Shown: in pieces, positions 9,149 to 17,125 of the stretch
How the letters are laid out: the number at the start of each line of letters is the position of its first letter
Position numbering within the stretch: the first letter of the stretch is position 1
Source of the DNA: CAZMXS01 sp964570325
GTDB lineage: Bacteria > Verrucomicrobiota > Kiritimatiellia > CAIQIC01 > CAZMXS01
Assembly: GCA_964570325.1 (NCBI GenBank)
Contig: CAZMXS010000013.1
Location: 1-64,000, forward strand
DNA: 64,000 bases
Direction: 5' to 3'
Position numbers and translations under genes: made by a program
Notes under the pieces: generated by a model
Databases searched by the model: none
Told to the model about the DNA's origin: nothing
What the model saw: only the letters and a program-made list of their open reading frames with translations

Positions 9149-9757
9149 TCAGCCGGGCCGTGGCGCCGACGAGTTGTCCGGCACCGCCGCGGGGGGTTGA
9201 TCTTCCTCGCTCGCTGCCGCCTGAGCCTGCTTCTGCCGCTGTTTCAGGCCGGGTCGGGGACTGATCAGCATAATGATATTGCGGCCGAGCAGCTTGGGCG
9301 TCTGTTCGGCCACGGCGATATCCTGCACATCCTTGATTACGCGGTTCATAACCGCAAATCCCAGTTCCTGGTGCGCGCTCTCGCGGCCTCGGAAGAACAA
9401 GGAAATCTTGACCCGGTGTCCATCTTCGATGAACTCGCGTGCATGGCGGATCTTGGTCTCATAGTCGTGGTCGCCCACATTCGGATGAAATTGAATTTCC
9501 TTCACGCGGGTGGCCGACTGATGCCGTTTGGACAGCTTGTCCTTCTTACTCTGTTCGTATTTGAACTTGCCGAAGTCCATGATCCGGCATACCGGCGGAC
9601 TGGCGTTGGGGGAGATCTCAACCAGGTCGCATCCCGCCTGCTGCGCGCGGGCCAGCGCATCCCGTGTCGGAATCACGCCGATCTGGTTGCCGTTCTCGTC
9701 TATGCACCGCACCTCGGGCACTCGGATACGCTGATTGACTCGCACAAATGTTTGAAT
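9149..9757 (-). CDS. infC: translation initiation factor IF-3 (likely AUU start)
   Basis: A 202-residue IF-3 with both halves present: the N-domain (VRCIDENGNQIGVIPTRDAL, ISPNASPPVCRIMDFGKFKYEQ) and the C-domain (KEIQFHPNVGDHDYETKI, GHRVKISLFFRGRE). The first usual start codon is GTG at 9745, but it has no well-placed ribosome site. Four codons upstream, in frame, is ATT at 9757-9755, 5 nt after GGGGAGG (9769-9763). In E. coli infC the AUU start lets IF-3 repress its own translation, so the same control is likely here. The C-terminal tail (about 25 residues, Q/A/P-rich) is longer than usual. It follows thrS. Confidence 0.95.
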   Translation of the reverse strand: MQTFVRVNQRIRVPEVRCIDENGNQIGVIPTRDALARAQQAGCDLVEISPNASPPVCRIMDFGKFKYEQSKKDKLSKRHQSATRVKEIQFHPNVGDHDYETKIRHAREFIEDGHRVKISLFFRGRESAHQELGFAVMNRVIKDVQDIAVAEQTPKLLGRNIIMLISPRPGLKQRQKQAQAAASEEDQPPAAVPDNSSAPRPG

Positions 9758-9769
9758 GGTAGCCTCCCC
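9755..9769 (-). promoter_or_regulatory. Shine-Dalgarno and ATT start codon of infC
   Basis: Minus-strand GGGGAGG at 9769-9763 is followed by 5 nt (CTACC) and then ATT at 9757-9755, in frame with IF-3. The alternative GTG at 9745 would be 17 nt from this site. This decides the start in favour of ATT and implies IF-3 discrimination against its own message. Confidence 0.75.
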
Positions 9770-9812
9770 TGATGACGGGATCGCAGATGGATCCCCTTGG
9801 TTTATCGCCGGA

Positions 9813-11549
9813 TCATGCCAAGCCCTTGGATGCTTCTTCCGCCCGGAGCTTTTCGATCAGAGCGGAGAGGCTCATGCCCCCGAGATCGCCCGCGGTACGG
9901 CTGCGCACCGCCACCATGGACTGCTCGATTTCCTTGGGCCCCAACACGAGCATGTAAGGTATCTTCTGCATTTGCGCGTTGCGAATCTTCGCGCCGACCT
10001 TGTCGGCATGCGCATCCACCGCGGTCCGAAAACCCGCCGCGCGCAACTGGTCCGCCACCGCCTTGGCGGCATCCAACTGTTTCTCCGTCAACGGCAGCAC
10101 CCGGACCTGTTCGGGCGCGAGCCACAATGGAAACGCGCCGGCGTAATGTTCGACCAGGATGCCGAAAAACCGCTCGATGCTGCCGAGCAAGGCCCGGTGC
10201 ACCATATAGGGACGGTGCTCCTGGCCATCCGCGCCGATGTATGTCAGATCAAAACGCTCCGGCAGGTTAAAGTCGAACTGGAACGTGCTCATCTGCCACT
10301 CGCGGCCGATGGCATCCTTGACGCGCATATCAATCTTCGGGCCATAAAAGGCGCCGCCGCCGGGATCCACCTCGTAGGGCAGCCCCTCGGCCCGCAGCGC
10401 CGCCTCGAGCGCATCGGTCGCCTGTTGCCAGCGCGCCGGCTCGCCCACTGCCTTTTCCGGCCGCGTGGACAGATACGCGGAGATTTCCTTGAATCCAAAC
10501 TGCTGCCACATGTTGATCGCGAAGCGCATCACCGTCTTGATCTCGTCCGCAATCTGCTCGGGGGTGCAGTAGATATGCGCGTCATCCTGGGTGAAGCCGC
10601 GCACCCGGAACAGGCCGGCCAGCACTCCGGCCTTCTCGTAACGATAGACCGTGCCCAGTTCCGCCCACCGCAAGGGCAGGTCGCGGTAGGAACGTTTCTG
10701 CGACTTGTAAATCTGGATGTGGAACGGGCAGTTCATCGGCTTGATGAAATACTCGATCTCGTCAATCGCCATTGGCGCATACATGCTCTCGCGGTAGAAG
10801 CCCAGATGGCCGGACGTCTCCCACAGGCCGCTGCGGCCGATATGCGGCGAAAAAACCAGCTCGTAACCGCTGGCCAGATGCTGCCGCCGCCAGAAATCCT
10901 CAATCGCCAACCGCACACGCGCGCCCTTCGGGTGCCAGAGAATCAACCCCGGGCCGATCGCTTCGGAAGTGCTGAACAGGTCCAGCTCGCGCCCAAGCTT
11001 GCGGTGGTCGCGAAGCTTGGCCTCCTCCAATTGCTTGAGAAAAAAGGCCAAATCCTTGTCGGTTTGAAAAGCCGTGCCATACAGCCGCTGAAGCATCGGG
11101 TTGGTCTCACGGCCGCGATAATAGGATCCGGCCACGGAGAGCAGCTTGACCGCCTTGATCCCGCCGGTGCGCTCCAGATGCGGGCCGCGGCAGAGATCCA
11201 CAAACTCGCCACACTTGTAGAAACTGATGGCTTCACCGGCGGGAATGTCCGCCAGCCGCTCCAGCTTGAACTTCTGGCCGCGCTCGCTCAGCAATTTCTC
11301 CGCCTCAGCGCGCGGCAGCTCGAAGCGCTCAAAAGGCATGTCCGCGGCGATGATCCGGGCCATCTCCGCCTCGATGCGGACAAAATCCTCGGGCGCCAGG
11401 CGGTGGGGCAGATCAAAATCGTAGTAGAAACCGTCTTCGGTGGAGGGCCCGATGTCGAGCTGGACATTTTCAAACAGGCGGCAAACCGCCGCCGCCATCA
11501 CGTGCGCCGCGCTATGGCGCATCTTCTCAAGGTCAGGATTTACTTTCAT
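9813..11549 (-). CDS. thrS: threonyl-tRNA synthetase lacking the TGS domain
   Basis: A 578-residue class II synthetase that charges tRNA-Thr. It begins directly at the editing (N2/SAD) domain, with zinc/editing motifs HSAAHV (residues 12-17) and LCRGPH. The catalytic core follows with FIKPMNCPFHI, the GLFRVRGFTQDDAHIYC motif 2 region and YMVHRALLGSIERFFGILVEHYAG (motif 3 area). A C-terminal anticodon-binding domain (QVRVLPLTEKQ onward) closes it. The usual N-terminal TGS domain of about 60 residues is absent, and no upstream in-frame extension supplies it; TGS-less ThrRS occurs in some bacteria. First gene of the translation cluster. Confidence 0.96.
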   Translation of the reverse strand: MKVNPDLEKMRHSAAHVMAAAVCRLFENVQLDIGPSTEDGFYYDFDLPHRLAPEDFVRIEAEMARIIAADMPFERFELPRAEAEKLLSERGQKFKLERLADIPAGEAISFYKCGEFVDLCRGPHLERTGGIKAVKLLSVAGSYYRGRETNPMLQRLYGTAFQTDKDLAFFLKQLEEAKLRDHRKLGRELDLFSTSEAIGPGLILWHPKGARVRLAIEDFWRRQHLASGYELVFSPHIGRSGLWETSGHLGFYRESMYAPMAIDEIEYFIKPMNCPFHIQIYKSQKRSYRDLPLRWAELGTVYRYEKAGVLAGLFRVRGFTQDDAHIYCTPEQIADEIKTVMRFAINMWQQFGFKEISAYLSTRPEKAVGEPARWQQATDALEAALRAEGLPYEVDPGGGAFYGPKIDMRVKDAIGREWQMSTFQFDFNLPERFDLTYIGADGQEHRPYMVHRALLGSIERFFGILVEHYAGAFPLWLAPEQVRVLPLTEKQLDAAKAVADQLRAAGFRTAVDAHADKVGAKIRNAQMQKIPYMLVLGPKEIEQSMVAVRSRTAGDLGGMSLSALIEKLRAEEASKGLA

Positions 11550-11656
11550 TCAATGTCAAATCGCGCTTCCGCCCTCCACGAATTGGCGCGTATTATGGCG
11601 AATCGCGCTTCGTTTTCAAGCGGCAAGTGCGGGACACAAGGCGCCTTTTCCGGTCT

Positions 11657-12076
11657 TCAACCCTGCAGCCGAATCCAAGCCTTGAAATAACGCTGCAGAC
11701 GCTCCAGATCCTCCTCGGAGACGCTGCCCATCCGGCGCAGGTCCATGTTGTCTTCCAAATCCGCCCGCTTGATCAGCCGGGCCACCGGGTGGGACGCCGC
11801 CCGAGCGATGTAATCCTCGTAGGTTTCCTCCTCGCGCCGGGTAAGATGGTCCACCAGCGTCACAACCTCTTCGCTGAATCCCTCATGGCGCAGATCGTCA
11901 AGCGTGAATGGCGAATCCTCAATGATATCGTGCAACACCGCCGCGATCCGGGCCGCGTCCCCTTCAACCCGAAACATAACCCGCAGCGGGTGCAGGATAT
12001 ACGGCTGGCCGTACCGATCCGCCTGATCCGCATGAACCTGCGCCGCCAGTTGAATGGCTTTGCTTAGACTGGACAT
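11657..12076 (-). CDS. small HD-domain hydrolase, SpoT/MESH1-like
   Basis: A 139-residue single-domain protein with the HD signature arranged as in SpoT/RelA hydrolase domains: YILHPLRV (His29), AAVLHDIIEDSPFT (His49-Asp50, Glu53-Asp54) and KRADLEDN (Asp106, Asn110). There is no synthetase, TGS or ACT domain. It may be a small alarmone hydrolase for (p)ppGpp, or another HD phosphohydrolase. It lies upstream of thrS on the same strand, 107 bp away, so a stringent-response link to translation genes is attractive but inferred. Confidence 0.82.
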   Translation of the reverse strand: MSSLSKAIQLAAQVHADQADRYGQPYILHPLRVMFRVEGDAARIAAVLHDIIEDSPFTLDDLRHEGFSEEVVTLVDHLTRREEETYEDYIARAASHPVARLIKRADLEDNMDLRRMGSVSEEDLERLQRYFKAWIRLQG

Positions 12077-12179
12077 ACGTTCCTCCCCATGCCAAATACC
12101 GTCTATTCAGCGCGAAAACGATGGCCGGCGAAGGCTTGGCATTCCTTCGTCCTTCCTCATTCGCCTTGCACCATTCCCT

Positions 12180-13334
12180 TCAGGTTCCCAACACCCGGCC
12201 AATCCAGGATGGCTGCAGCCGGATGGCCTTGACCGGGCAAAATTCATGGCAGCAGTAGCATCGAATACAGGTGGCGTCGTTCACCCGCTCCGCCGCGTCG
12301 GTGAACGGATCAATCGCTGGCGGCTGGACCGGACAGCCCCGCTGGCAGGCGCCGCAACGAATACATACCGCGGTCATGATCCGCGGGCGCGGCGCCCACT
12401 GCCGGCGAATCCAATTCAGCAGGATGCGCGGCAGCGGAATAACCCGCAGAATATGCACTATTTCCGGCGCCTGCCGGAAATCCTTGACGATCAGTTCGCG
12501 CCACCGCTCATCGCCAACGATGTTGATCTGCTCCAACCGGGTGCGGCCGTAACCCGTTCGTTCGGCCGCGGCCAGGAGCGGCACGACGCGCGGATCCAGC
12601 CCGATCAGGTGGCAACAGACGGTGTCCACCGCCGCCAGATCCGCGCCGGCCACGATCGCCCCCACCGCGCGCGGGCTGCCGCCGCTGGGCCCCTCGCCCT
12701 CCATGCCGATGATCGCATCCATGATGGCCAGCGCCGGTCGCGCGATCCGGTTGATGTCCACCATCAGCACCGCCAGCCAGTCGCGGTCCTGCAACCGGTA
12801 ATGGTAGTGCGCCTTGCGCGCGCCTAATACCAGGCCAAACTGGTTTTTCAGCGCCCCGGTGAAATTCATCTGCGAGTGGGTCTTAAGCTTCGGCAGCGTG
12901 ATGATCACGTCCGCCTCCCCGACCGCCCGCGCCAGCGCGATCTTGCGCGCCACCCGGTTGTCGGCCCGCTCGAAATCCGCCGTATCTTGAAAATTGGCCA
13001 GGCCGACCCCCAACGGCTTGAGCGCCGCCTCCAACCCGCATTTGCGGACGGTCGCCGCCAGGTCGCCAACCCCCGGGCTGTCACCCACCACCGGCCGCCC
13101 ACCCGCCTCGATCACCAGCGCGGCCGCCGCTTTGACAACGGCCGGATGGGTGGTGATCGCCTTTTCCGGCGGCGCGCCGAACAACAAGTTGGGCTTGAGC
13201 AGCACCCGCTGGCCCGGCTTGACGAACGCGCCCATGCCGCCTAGCGGCGCCAGGCAGCGGCGCACGGCATCCAACACCCGCGCTTCGTCGTAGGTGGCAA
13301 TCCGGCTGATCCCAACTGTCGCCGCCGATTCCAT
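12180..13334 (-). CDS. DUF362 domain protein with C-terminal 2x[4Fe-4S] ferredoxin
   Basis: A 384-residue protein with a DUF362 domain (about 25-300; KPNLLFGAPPEKAITTHP, VVGDSPGVGD, ITLPKLKTHSQMNFTGALKN, GMEGEGPSGG). Two ferredoxin clusters follow: CIRCGACQRGCPV and CIRCYCCHEFCPV. DUF362 proteins are uncharacterised redox-associated proteins often next to iron-sulfur genes. I chose the ATG at 13334 over the longer frame from 13364 because family homology begins there. A TATAAA hexamer only 6 nt upstream suggests a leaderless or very short transcript. It lies 90 bp downstream of the NYN/zinc-array gene. Confidence 0.88.
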   Translation of the reverse strand: MESAATVGISRIATYDEARVLDAVRRCLAPLGGMGAFVKPGQRVLLKPNLLFGAPPEKAITTHPAVVKAAAALVIEAGGRPVVGDSPGVGDLAATVRKCGLEAALKPLGVGLANFQDTADFERADNRVARKIALARAVGEADVIITLPKLKTHSQMNFTGALKNQFGLVLGARKAHYHYRLQDRDWLAVLMVDINRIARPALAIMDAIIGMEGEGPSGGSPRAVGAIVAGADLAAVDTVCCHLIGLDPRVVPLLAAAERTGYGRTRLEQINIVGDERWRELIVKDFRQAPEIVHILRVIPLPRILLNWIRRQWAPRPRIMTAVCIRCGACQRGCPVQPPAIDPFTDAAERVNDATCIRCYCCHEFCPVKAIRLQPSWIGRVLGT

Positions 13335-13424
13335 GCCGCTTTTATAGACCAAGCCGAACCACAAGACACGCGGAAATGAAGTCCGCCGCGCGGGCCGCCG
13401 GCCCCGGCTGGAGGCGCGCCCTCT

Positions 13425-14579
13425 TCAACCGATGGCGGCGGGCGGAACACGAAGGCCCGAACCACGGCAAGCCTGGCAGGAAAATTCCCGGACACCCTTC
13501 CCTTTGCAGTCCCAGCACTCCCCCTTGTCGCTTTCTCCTCTGCCGTGGCATTGCGGACAGATCGCCGGATCCAGACGCCCGCGCCCCTGGCAGACGGGGC
13601 ATTGCTCGAACGGAAACATCCCCGTGCCCTTGCATTTTTCACAAGGCGCCAGCCGCCGCCCCGCGCCTTGGCACACCACGCACGACTTTCCATCCTGCTC
13701 CCCCTTGCCGCCGCACGCCGCGCAGGCCACTGCGCGCGTAACCCCATGCCCCTCGCAGTCGCGGCAACATCCGTGGGCCAATCGGCCGCTGCCTTTGCAA
13801 TGCGCGCACCAGAGGCGACGCTGGCCATGCCCATTGCATTGCCGACACACCAGAATATAACGGCCCGTCCCGCCGCACTTCCGACATTTTTGCGTGGCCG
13901 TCCCCTGACCCCGACACTGGCGGCAGATCTCCGGCAGCGTGATGAAAACATCCGCGCTTAATTCAATGCCGCCCCGCCGGTAGGTCCCCTTCATGGACAG
14001 GACATGGATCTCCTTGCCCCGTTCCCGAACCTTGGCCAGCGGCGCGATGAAGTCCGCGTCACCGGTGATGACCACGCACACGTCAAAGGCATCCCGCGCC
14101 GCATCATCCTGCAAATCCGCCGCCAGCGTGGTGTCAATATCCTTCTGAAATGGTCCCCATTTGACCGCATATCCGTGCGTTTCGTGGAAGGCGACAATTT
14201 CCGCCTGGTGGCGATATTTATCGCGCCGCAAATACAGGTTCCGGGCGCGGCATTCGCCCAGCGACTGCACGTGGCGCTCAATGAAATCGAGCGTAGCGCG
14301 ATAGCCGGCATTCTGTTCCGGCGCGACATTACCGGCAAATTCCTCGAACACATTCTGAAAATCGTAATATACGCAGACGGTCCGAACCCGCGGCGCCGCC
14401 GGTTGGGGCGGCAGCGGAATCTCAGCCGTAGTTTTGCGCCTCGCGCGCCTCCGCGGCGCCGGAGCAGCTTTCTGCTTCGCGGCCGGTCGCTTGACAGCCG
14501 TCTTGGTCTTGCGCGCGGCAGGGGTCGCGCGCGGCGCCGGTTTCGCGGCCTTTTTCCTCAACGGTTTCTTCGTTGCCAT
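13425..14579 (-). CDS. NYN (LabA/PIN-like) nuclease with twelve DnaJ-type CxxCxGxG motifs
   Basis: A 384-residue protein in three parts. Residues 1-60 form a Lys/Arg/Ala/Pro-rich basic tail, probably nucleic-acid binding. Residues 65-215 are an NYN/LabA-type domain with acidic motifs YYDFQN (Asp73), KDIDTTLAADL (Asp150) and TGDADF (Asp174, Asp176), as in metal-dependent PIN-like RNases. Residues 219-375 hold twelve CxxCxGxG motifs (first Cys at 219, 232, 245, 258, 272, 286, 300, 313, 327, 341, 355, 368), the signature of the DnaJ cysteine-rich domain, which normally has four. There is no J domain. Enough cysteines exist for about six zinc sites. An RNA-processing role is inferred. No good ribosome site is seen. 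Confidence 0.88.
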   Translation of the reverse strand: MATKKPLRKKAAKPAPRATPAARKTKTAVKRPAAKQKAAPAPRRRARRKTTAEIPLPPQPAAPRVRTVCVYYDFQNVFEEFAGNVAPEQNAGYRATLDFIERHVQSLGECRARNLYLRRDKYRHQAEIVAFHETHGYAVKWGPFQKDIDTTLAADLQDDAARDAFDVCVVITGDADFIAPLAKVRERGKEIHVLSMKGTYRRGGIELSADVFITLPEICRQCRGQGTATQKCRKCGGTGRYILVCRQCNGHGQRRLWCAHCKGSGRLAHGCCRDCEGHGVTRAVACAACGGKGEQDGKSCVVCQGAGRRLAPCEKCKGTGMFPFEQCPVCQGRGRLDPAICPQCHGRGESDKGECWDCKGKGVREFSCQACRGSGLRVPPAAIG

Positions 14580-14678
14580 AACGGCCAGCGACCGTGCCAG
14601 AAGAACAAAGGCAAAACAAGCGCGAAGCCGAAATCATCGCCGGCCATTCCTTCCGCTGCGGAGGGAGGGGGCGGCGCT

Positions 14679-15809
14679 TCAACCGGCGGGCAAGACAGTC
14701 CGCAAGTGAGCCAGAAACGCTTCAGCCGTCGGTTGTGGCGCGAATGACCGGGCGCGATCGCGGCCGCCGGCAATCAACCTTTGCCGGTCCGCGGGCGGCA
14801 TGGCCGCGGCGCGGCGCAGGACATCCGCCACCGCCGGCGCATTCAACTCCGGGATGGGCAGCGCCGCTCCACCCGTGACTTCGCCCAGCGAAGTGAGCAT
14901 GGGGCAAACCACGGGACACCCGACGGCCATCGCCTCAACCACGGGATAACCGAAGCCCTCATAAGCCGAGGCGGTAACCAGCCAATCCGCGGCCGCATAC
15001 AACGCGCGTAGTGGCTCATCCGGGAAATCCTCGAGCAAACGAATCCGCGCCGCGCCCGCGCCGCCGCCGATCAGTTCCCGCATGCGCGGCGCCCGGCCGG
15101 CATCGCCGCCGACGAGCAACAAATCATGCTCCGGCAACCATCCGCGCCGCGCGCCTTCCTGGAATGCCGCCACCAGCAACTCCACATTCTTGTGCGGTTT
15201 GAAGTTGCCGACATAGAGGAAATACTTCCGGCCACCGGCCCACCGCTCCGCCGCCATCCGACGCTCCGGCTCCGCCACCGGCGCGTACCACGCTTCGTCC
15301 AGGCTCGGGTAAAGCGTGCGCATTTTGCGCCGCGCGCCGGGCGCCGCCCGAATGACATCCGCGCGCGTGAAGTCGGAATCCGCCAGCACCAGATTCGCGC
15401 GGCCAATCGCCACCCGCAATTGCAGGCGCACCATCCATTTGCGCAGCGGAGGCAATCCCGGCCGGCGCAGGAACAGGATATCATGCACCGTCATCACCCG
15501 CCGGAATCGGCCGGCCAGCGGCAATTTGTAGTAAGGGCTGAAAAAAAAGTCGGCGCCGAGCGCGCGCGCGGCGCGCGGCAGGATGGCCTGGTCCACCCAT
15601 TGCGTATTGCCCGCCGGCAACGGAATCACGCGCGGCGTGTTCACCGGCAGGTCGCGCCGTACTTCATCGGGATACCGGGCGCAAACGGCCAGTTCCAGGT
15701 CGGCCCGGCCGGTCAGCGGCCGCAACAGGTTGGTTAAATAGCGCCGGATGCCGGTCATCCGGCCCGGCACATATTCCCGGCCGTCAATGCACACTTTCAT
15801 GGTCGCCAT
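14679..15809 (-). CDS. family 4-like glycosyltransferase
   Basis: A 376-residue GT-B enzyme with an N-terminal acceptor domain (CIDGREYVPGRMTGIRRYL). A C-terminal donor domain of the Glycos_transf_1 type follows: FLYVGNFKPHKNVELLVAAF, ASAYEGFGYPVVEAMAVG. The E-G-F-G-x-P-x-x-E-A motif is the retaining GT4 signature. It likely adds a sugar to a surface polysaccharide. ATG at 15809 or at 15800 (MKVCIDG) could start it. It is divergent from the polysaccharide operon beginning at 15935 and shares a 125-bp intergenic region with it. Confidence 0.88.
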   Translation of the reverse strand: MATMKVCIDGREYVPGRMTGIRRYLTNLLRPLTGRADLELAVCARYPDEVRRDLPVNTPRVIPLPAGNTQWVDQAILPRAARALGADFFFSPYYKLPLAGRFRRVMTVHDILFLRRPGLPPLRKWMVRLQLRVAIGRANLVLADSDFTRADVIRAAPGARRKMRTLYPSLDEAWYAPVAEPERRMAAERWAGGRKYFLYVGNFKPHKNVELLVAAFQEGARRGWLPEHDLLLVGGDAGRAPRMRELIGGGAGAARIRLLEDFPDEPLRALYAAADWLVTASAYEGFGYPVVEAMAVGCPVVCPMLTSLGEVTGGAALPIPELNAPAVADVLRRAAAMPPADRQRLIAGGRDRARSFAPQPTAEAFLAHLRTVLPAG

Positions 15810-15934
15810 TCCGATTCGCCGGCGGTAGTATGGTTTAATCGGAAGCGCGGTTCAACGCCGATGAAAACAAACGGACAACAAGCCCCGCACGCCGTCCGCC
15901 CGAAAACGGGCCCGGGCGGGGCGTCAACCAACCC

Positions 15935-17125
15935 ATGCGCATCCTGTTCCTGACCGAAAACCTGTTTCCCGATGTCATGGGCGGCAGCGGGCGCGTCGTC
16001 GCCGAGACGGCTCAGCGTCTCGCCGCGCGCGGGCACGACCTGCGCATCGTGACGCGCCGCGTGGCGGACACGGCGGCAACCGAGACTCGCGCCGGGATCG
16101 CCATCGCGCGTTACCCGGCCGGCGGCGCGCTCGCCGGCGTGGCCGCCATCCGGCAACTCATGCGCCGCCAACTCGAACAAGCGCCGGCCGATGTCCTGGT
16201 CATCTGCCAGCCCCTGCCCGGCTGCGCATTCCTGGGCGGGCGCCGCCGCCGCGCCGCCCCCGTCGTCCGCGATTTCTATGGCCCGTGGGATGACGAATAC
16301 CGGGTCCGCGCCGCCGGGCGCGCGGTCCGCCGCCTCCCACTCGCCATCCGGCTGGGCATGCTGGTCCGTCGCCGGATGGACCGCTATGTGCTCGGCCGCG
16401 CGAATGCCGTGCGCGTGCTCAGTGAATATACGGCCGCCATGGTTCGGGCGATCTGCCCCGCCGCCGCCGACCGCATCCGGCTTATCCCGGCCGGCGTGGA
16501 CACGGAGCGCTTCCGGCCCGCCGCCGATCGCGCCGCCGCGCGCCGCGCCCTAGGCCTGCCCGCCGAACGGCCGCTCGTTTTCACGGTCCGCAACCTGACT
16601 CCGCGGATGGGGCTGGATGTGCTGATCGAAGCGACGGCAATCGCCCGGCGCGACGCCCCGGAACTGCTCCTGGTCATCGGCGGCGAAGGCCCGCAGCGCG
16701 CGGCGCTGACCGCGCAGGCCGCCCGTCTCGGGCTCGCGGAGCAGGTCCGGCTGGCGGGCCGCATACCGGACGAGCAGTTGCCCGCCTATTACCAGGCCGC
16801 CGACTTGTTCGTCCTGCCGACCCAGACGCTGGAGGGGTTCGGCCTGGTTACGCTGGAGGCCATGGCCTGCGGCGCCGCCGTGCTCGCCACGCCCAACGGC
16901 GGCACGCGCGAAATCCTCGGGCCTTATGCGGATCGCTTTCTTTTCCGGGACGCCACGGCCGCCACGATGGGCGCGCAGATTGGGGCCGCGCTGCGGGCGC
17001 CGGCCGAACTCGTTGAGCGCGGCCGCGCGGCGCGGCAGATCGCCTGCGCGCAATACGACTGGGAAAAACGCGTGAACGAACTCGAAGACTTCTACCAGGA
17101 GCTATTGCGCCGCCGCTCCGCATGA
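15935..17125 (+). CDS. family 4-like glycosyltransferase, first gene of polysaccharide operon
   Basis: A 396-residue GT-B glycosyltransferase with N-terminal MRILFLTENLFPDVMGGSG and later IPAGVDTERF, LLVIGGEGPQ, and EGFGLVTLEAMACG (E-x7-E donor-site motif). It probably transfers a sugar from a nucleotide donor in the cytoplasm. Its stop overlaps the next start by 4 bp (ATGA at 17122), and this coupling recurs through most of the operon to 23474. Donor and acceptor cannot be read from sequence. Confidence 0.9.
   Translation: MRILFLTENLFPDVMGGSGRVVAETAQRLAARGHDLRIVTRRVADTAATETRAGIAIARYPAGGALAGVAAIRQLMRRQLEQAPADVLVICQPLPGCAFLGGRRRRAAPVVRDFYGPWDDEYRVRAAGRAVRRLPLAIRLGMLVRRRMDRYVLGRANAVRVLSEYTAAMVRAICPAAADRIRLIPAGVDTERFRPAADRAAARRALGLPAERPLVFTVRNLTPRMGLDVLIEATAIARRDAPELLLVIGGEGPQRAALTAQAARLGLAEQVRLAGRIPDEQLPAYYQAADLFVLPTQTLEGFGLVTLEAMACGAAVLATPNGGTREILGPYADRFLFRDATAATMGAQIGAALRAPAELVERGRAARQIACAQYDWEKRVNELEDFYQELLRRRSA

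Noticed and set aside
9756..11690. A 644-codon open frame on the plus strand
   Set aside because: It is exactly antisense to thrS, which has clear synthetase motifs. Long shadow frames are expected at this GC content.
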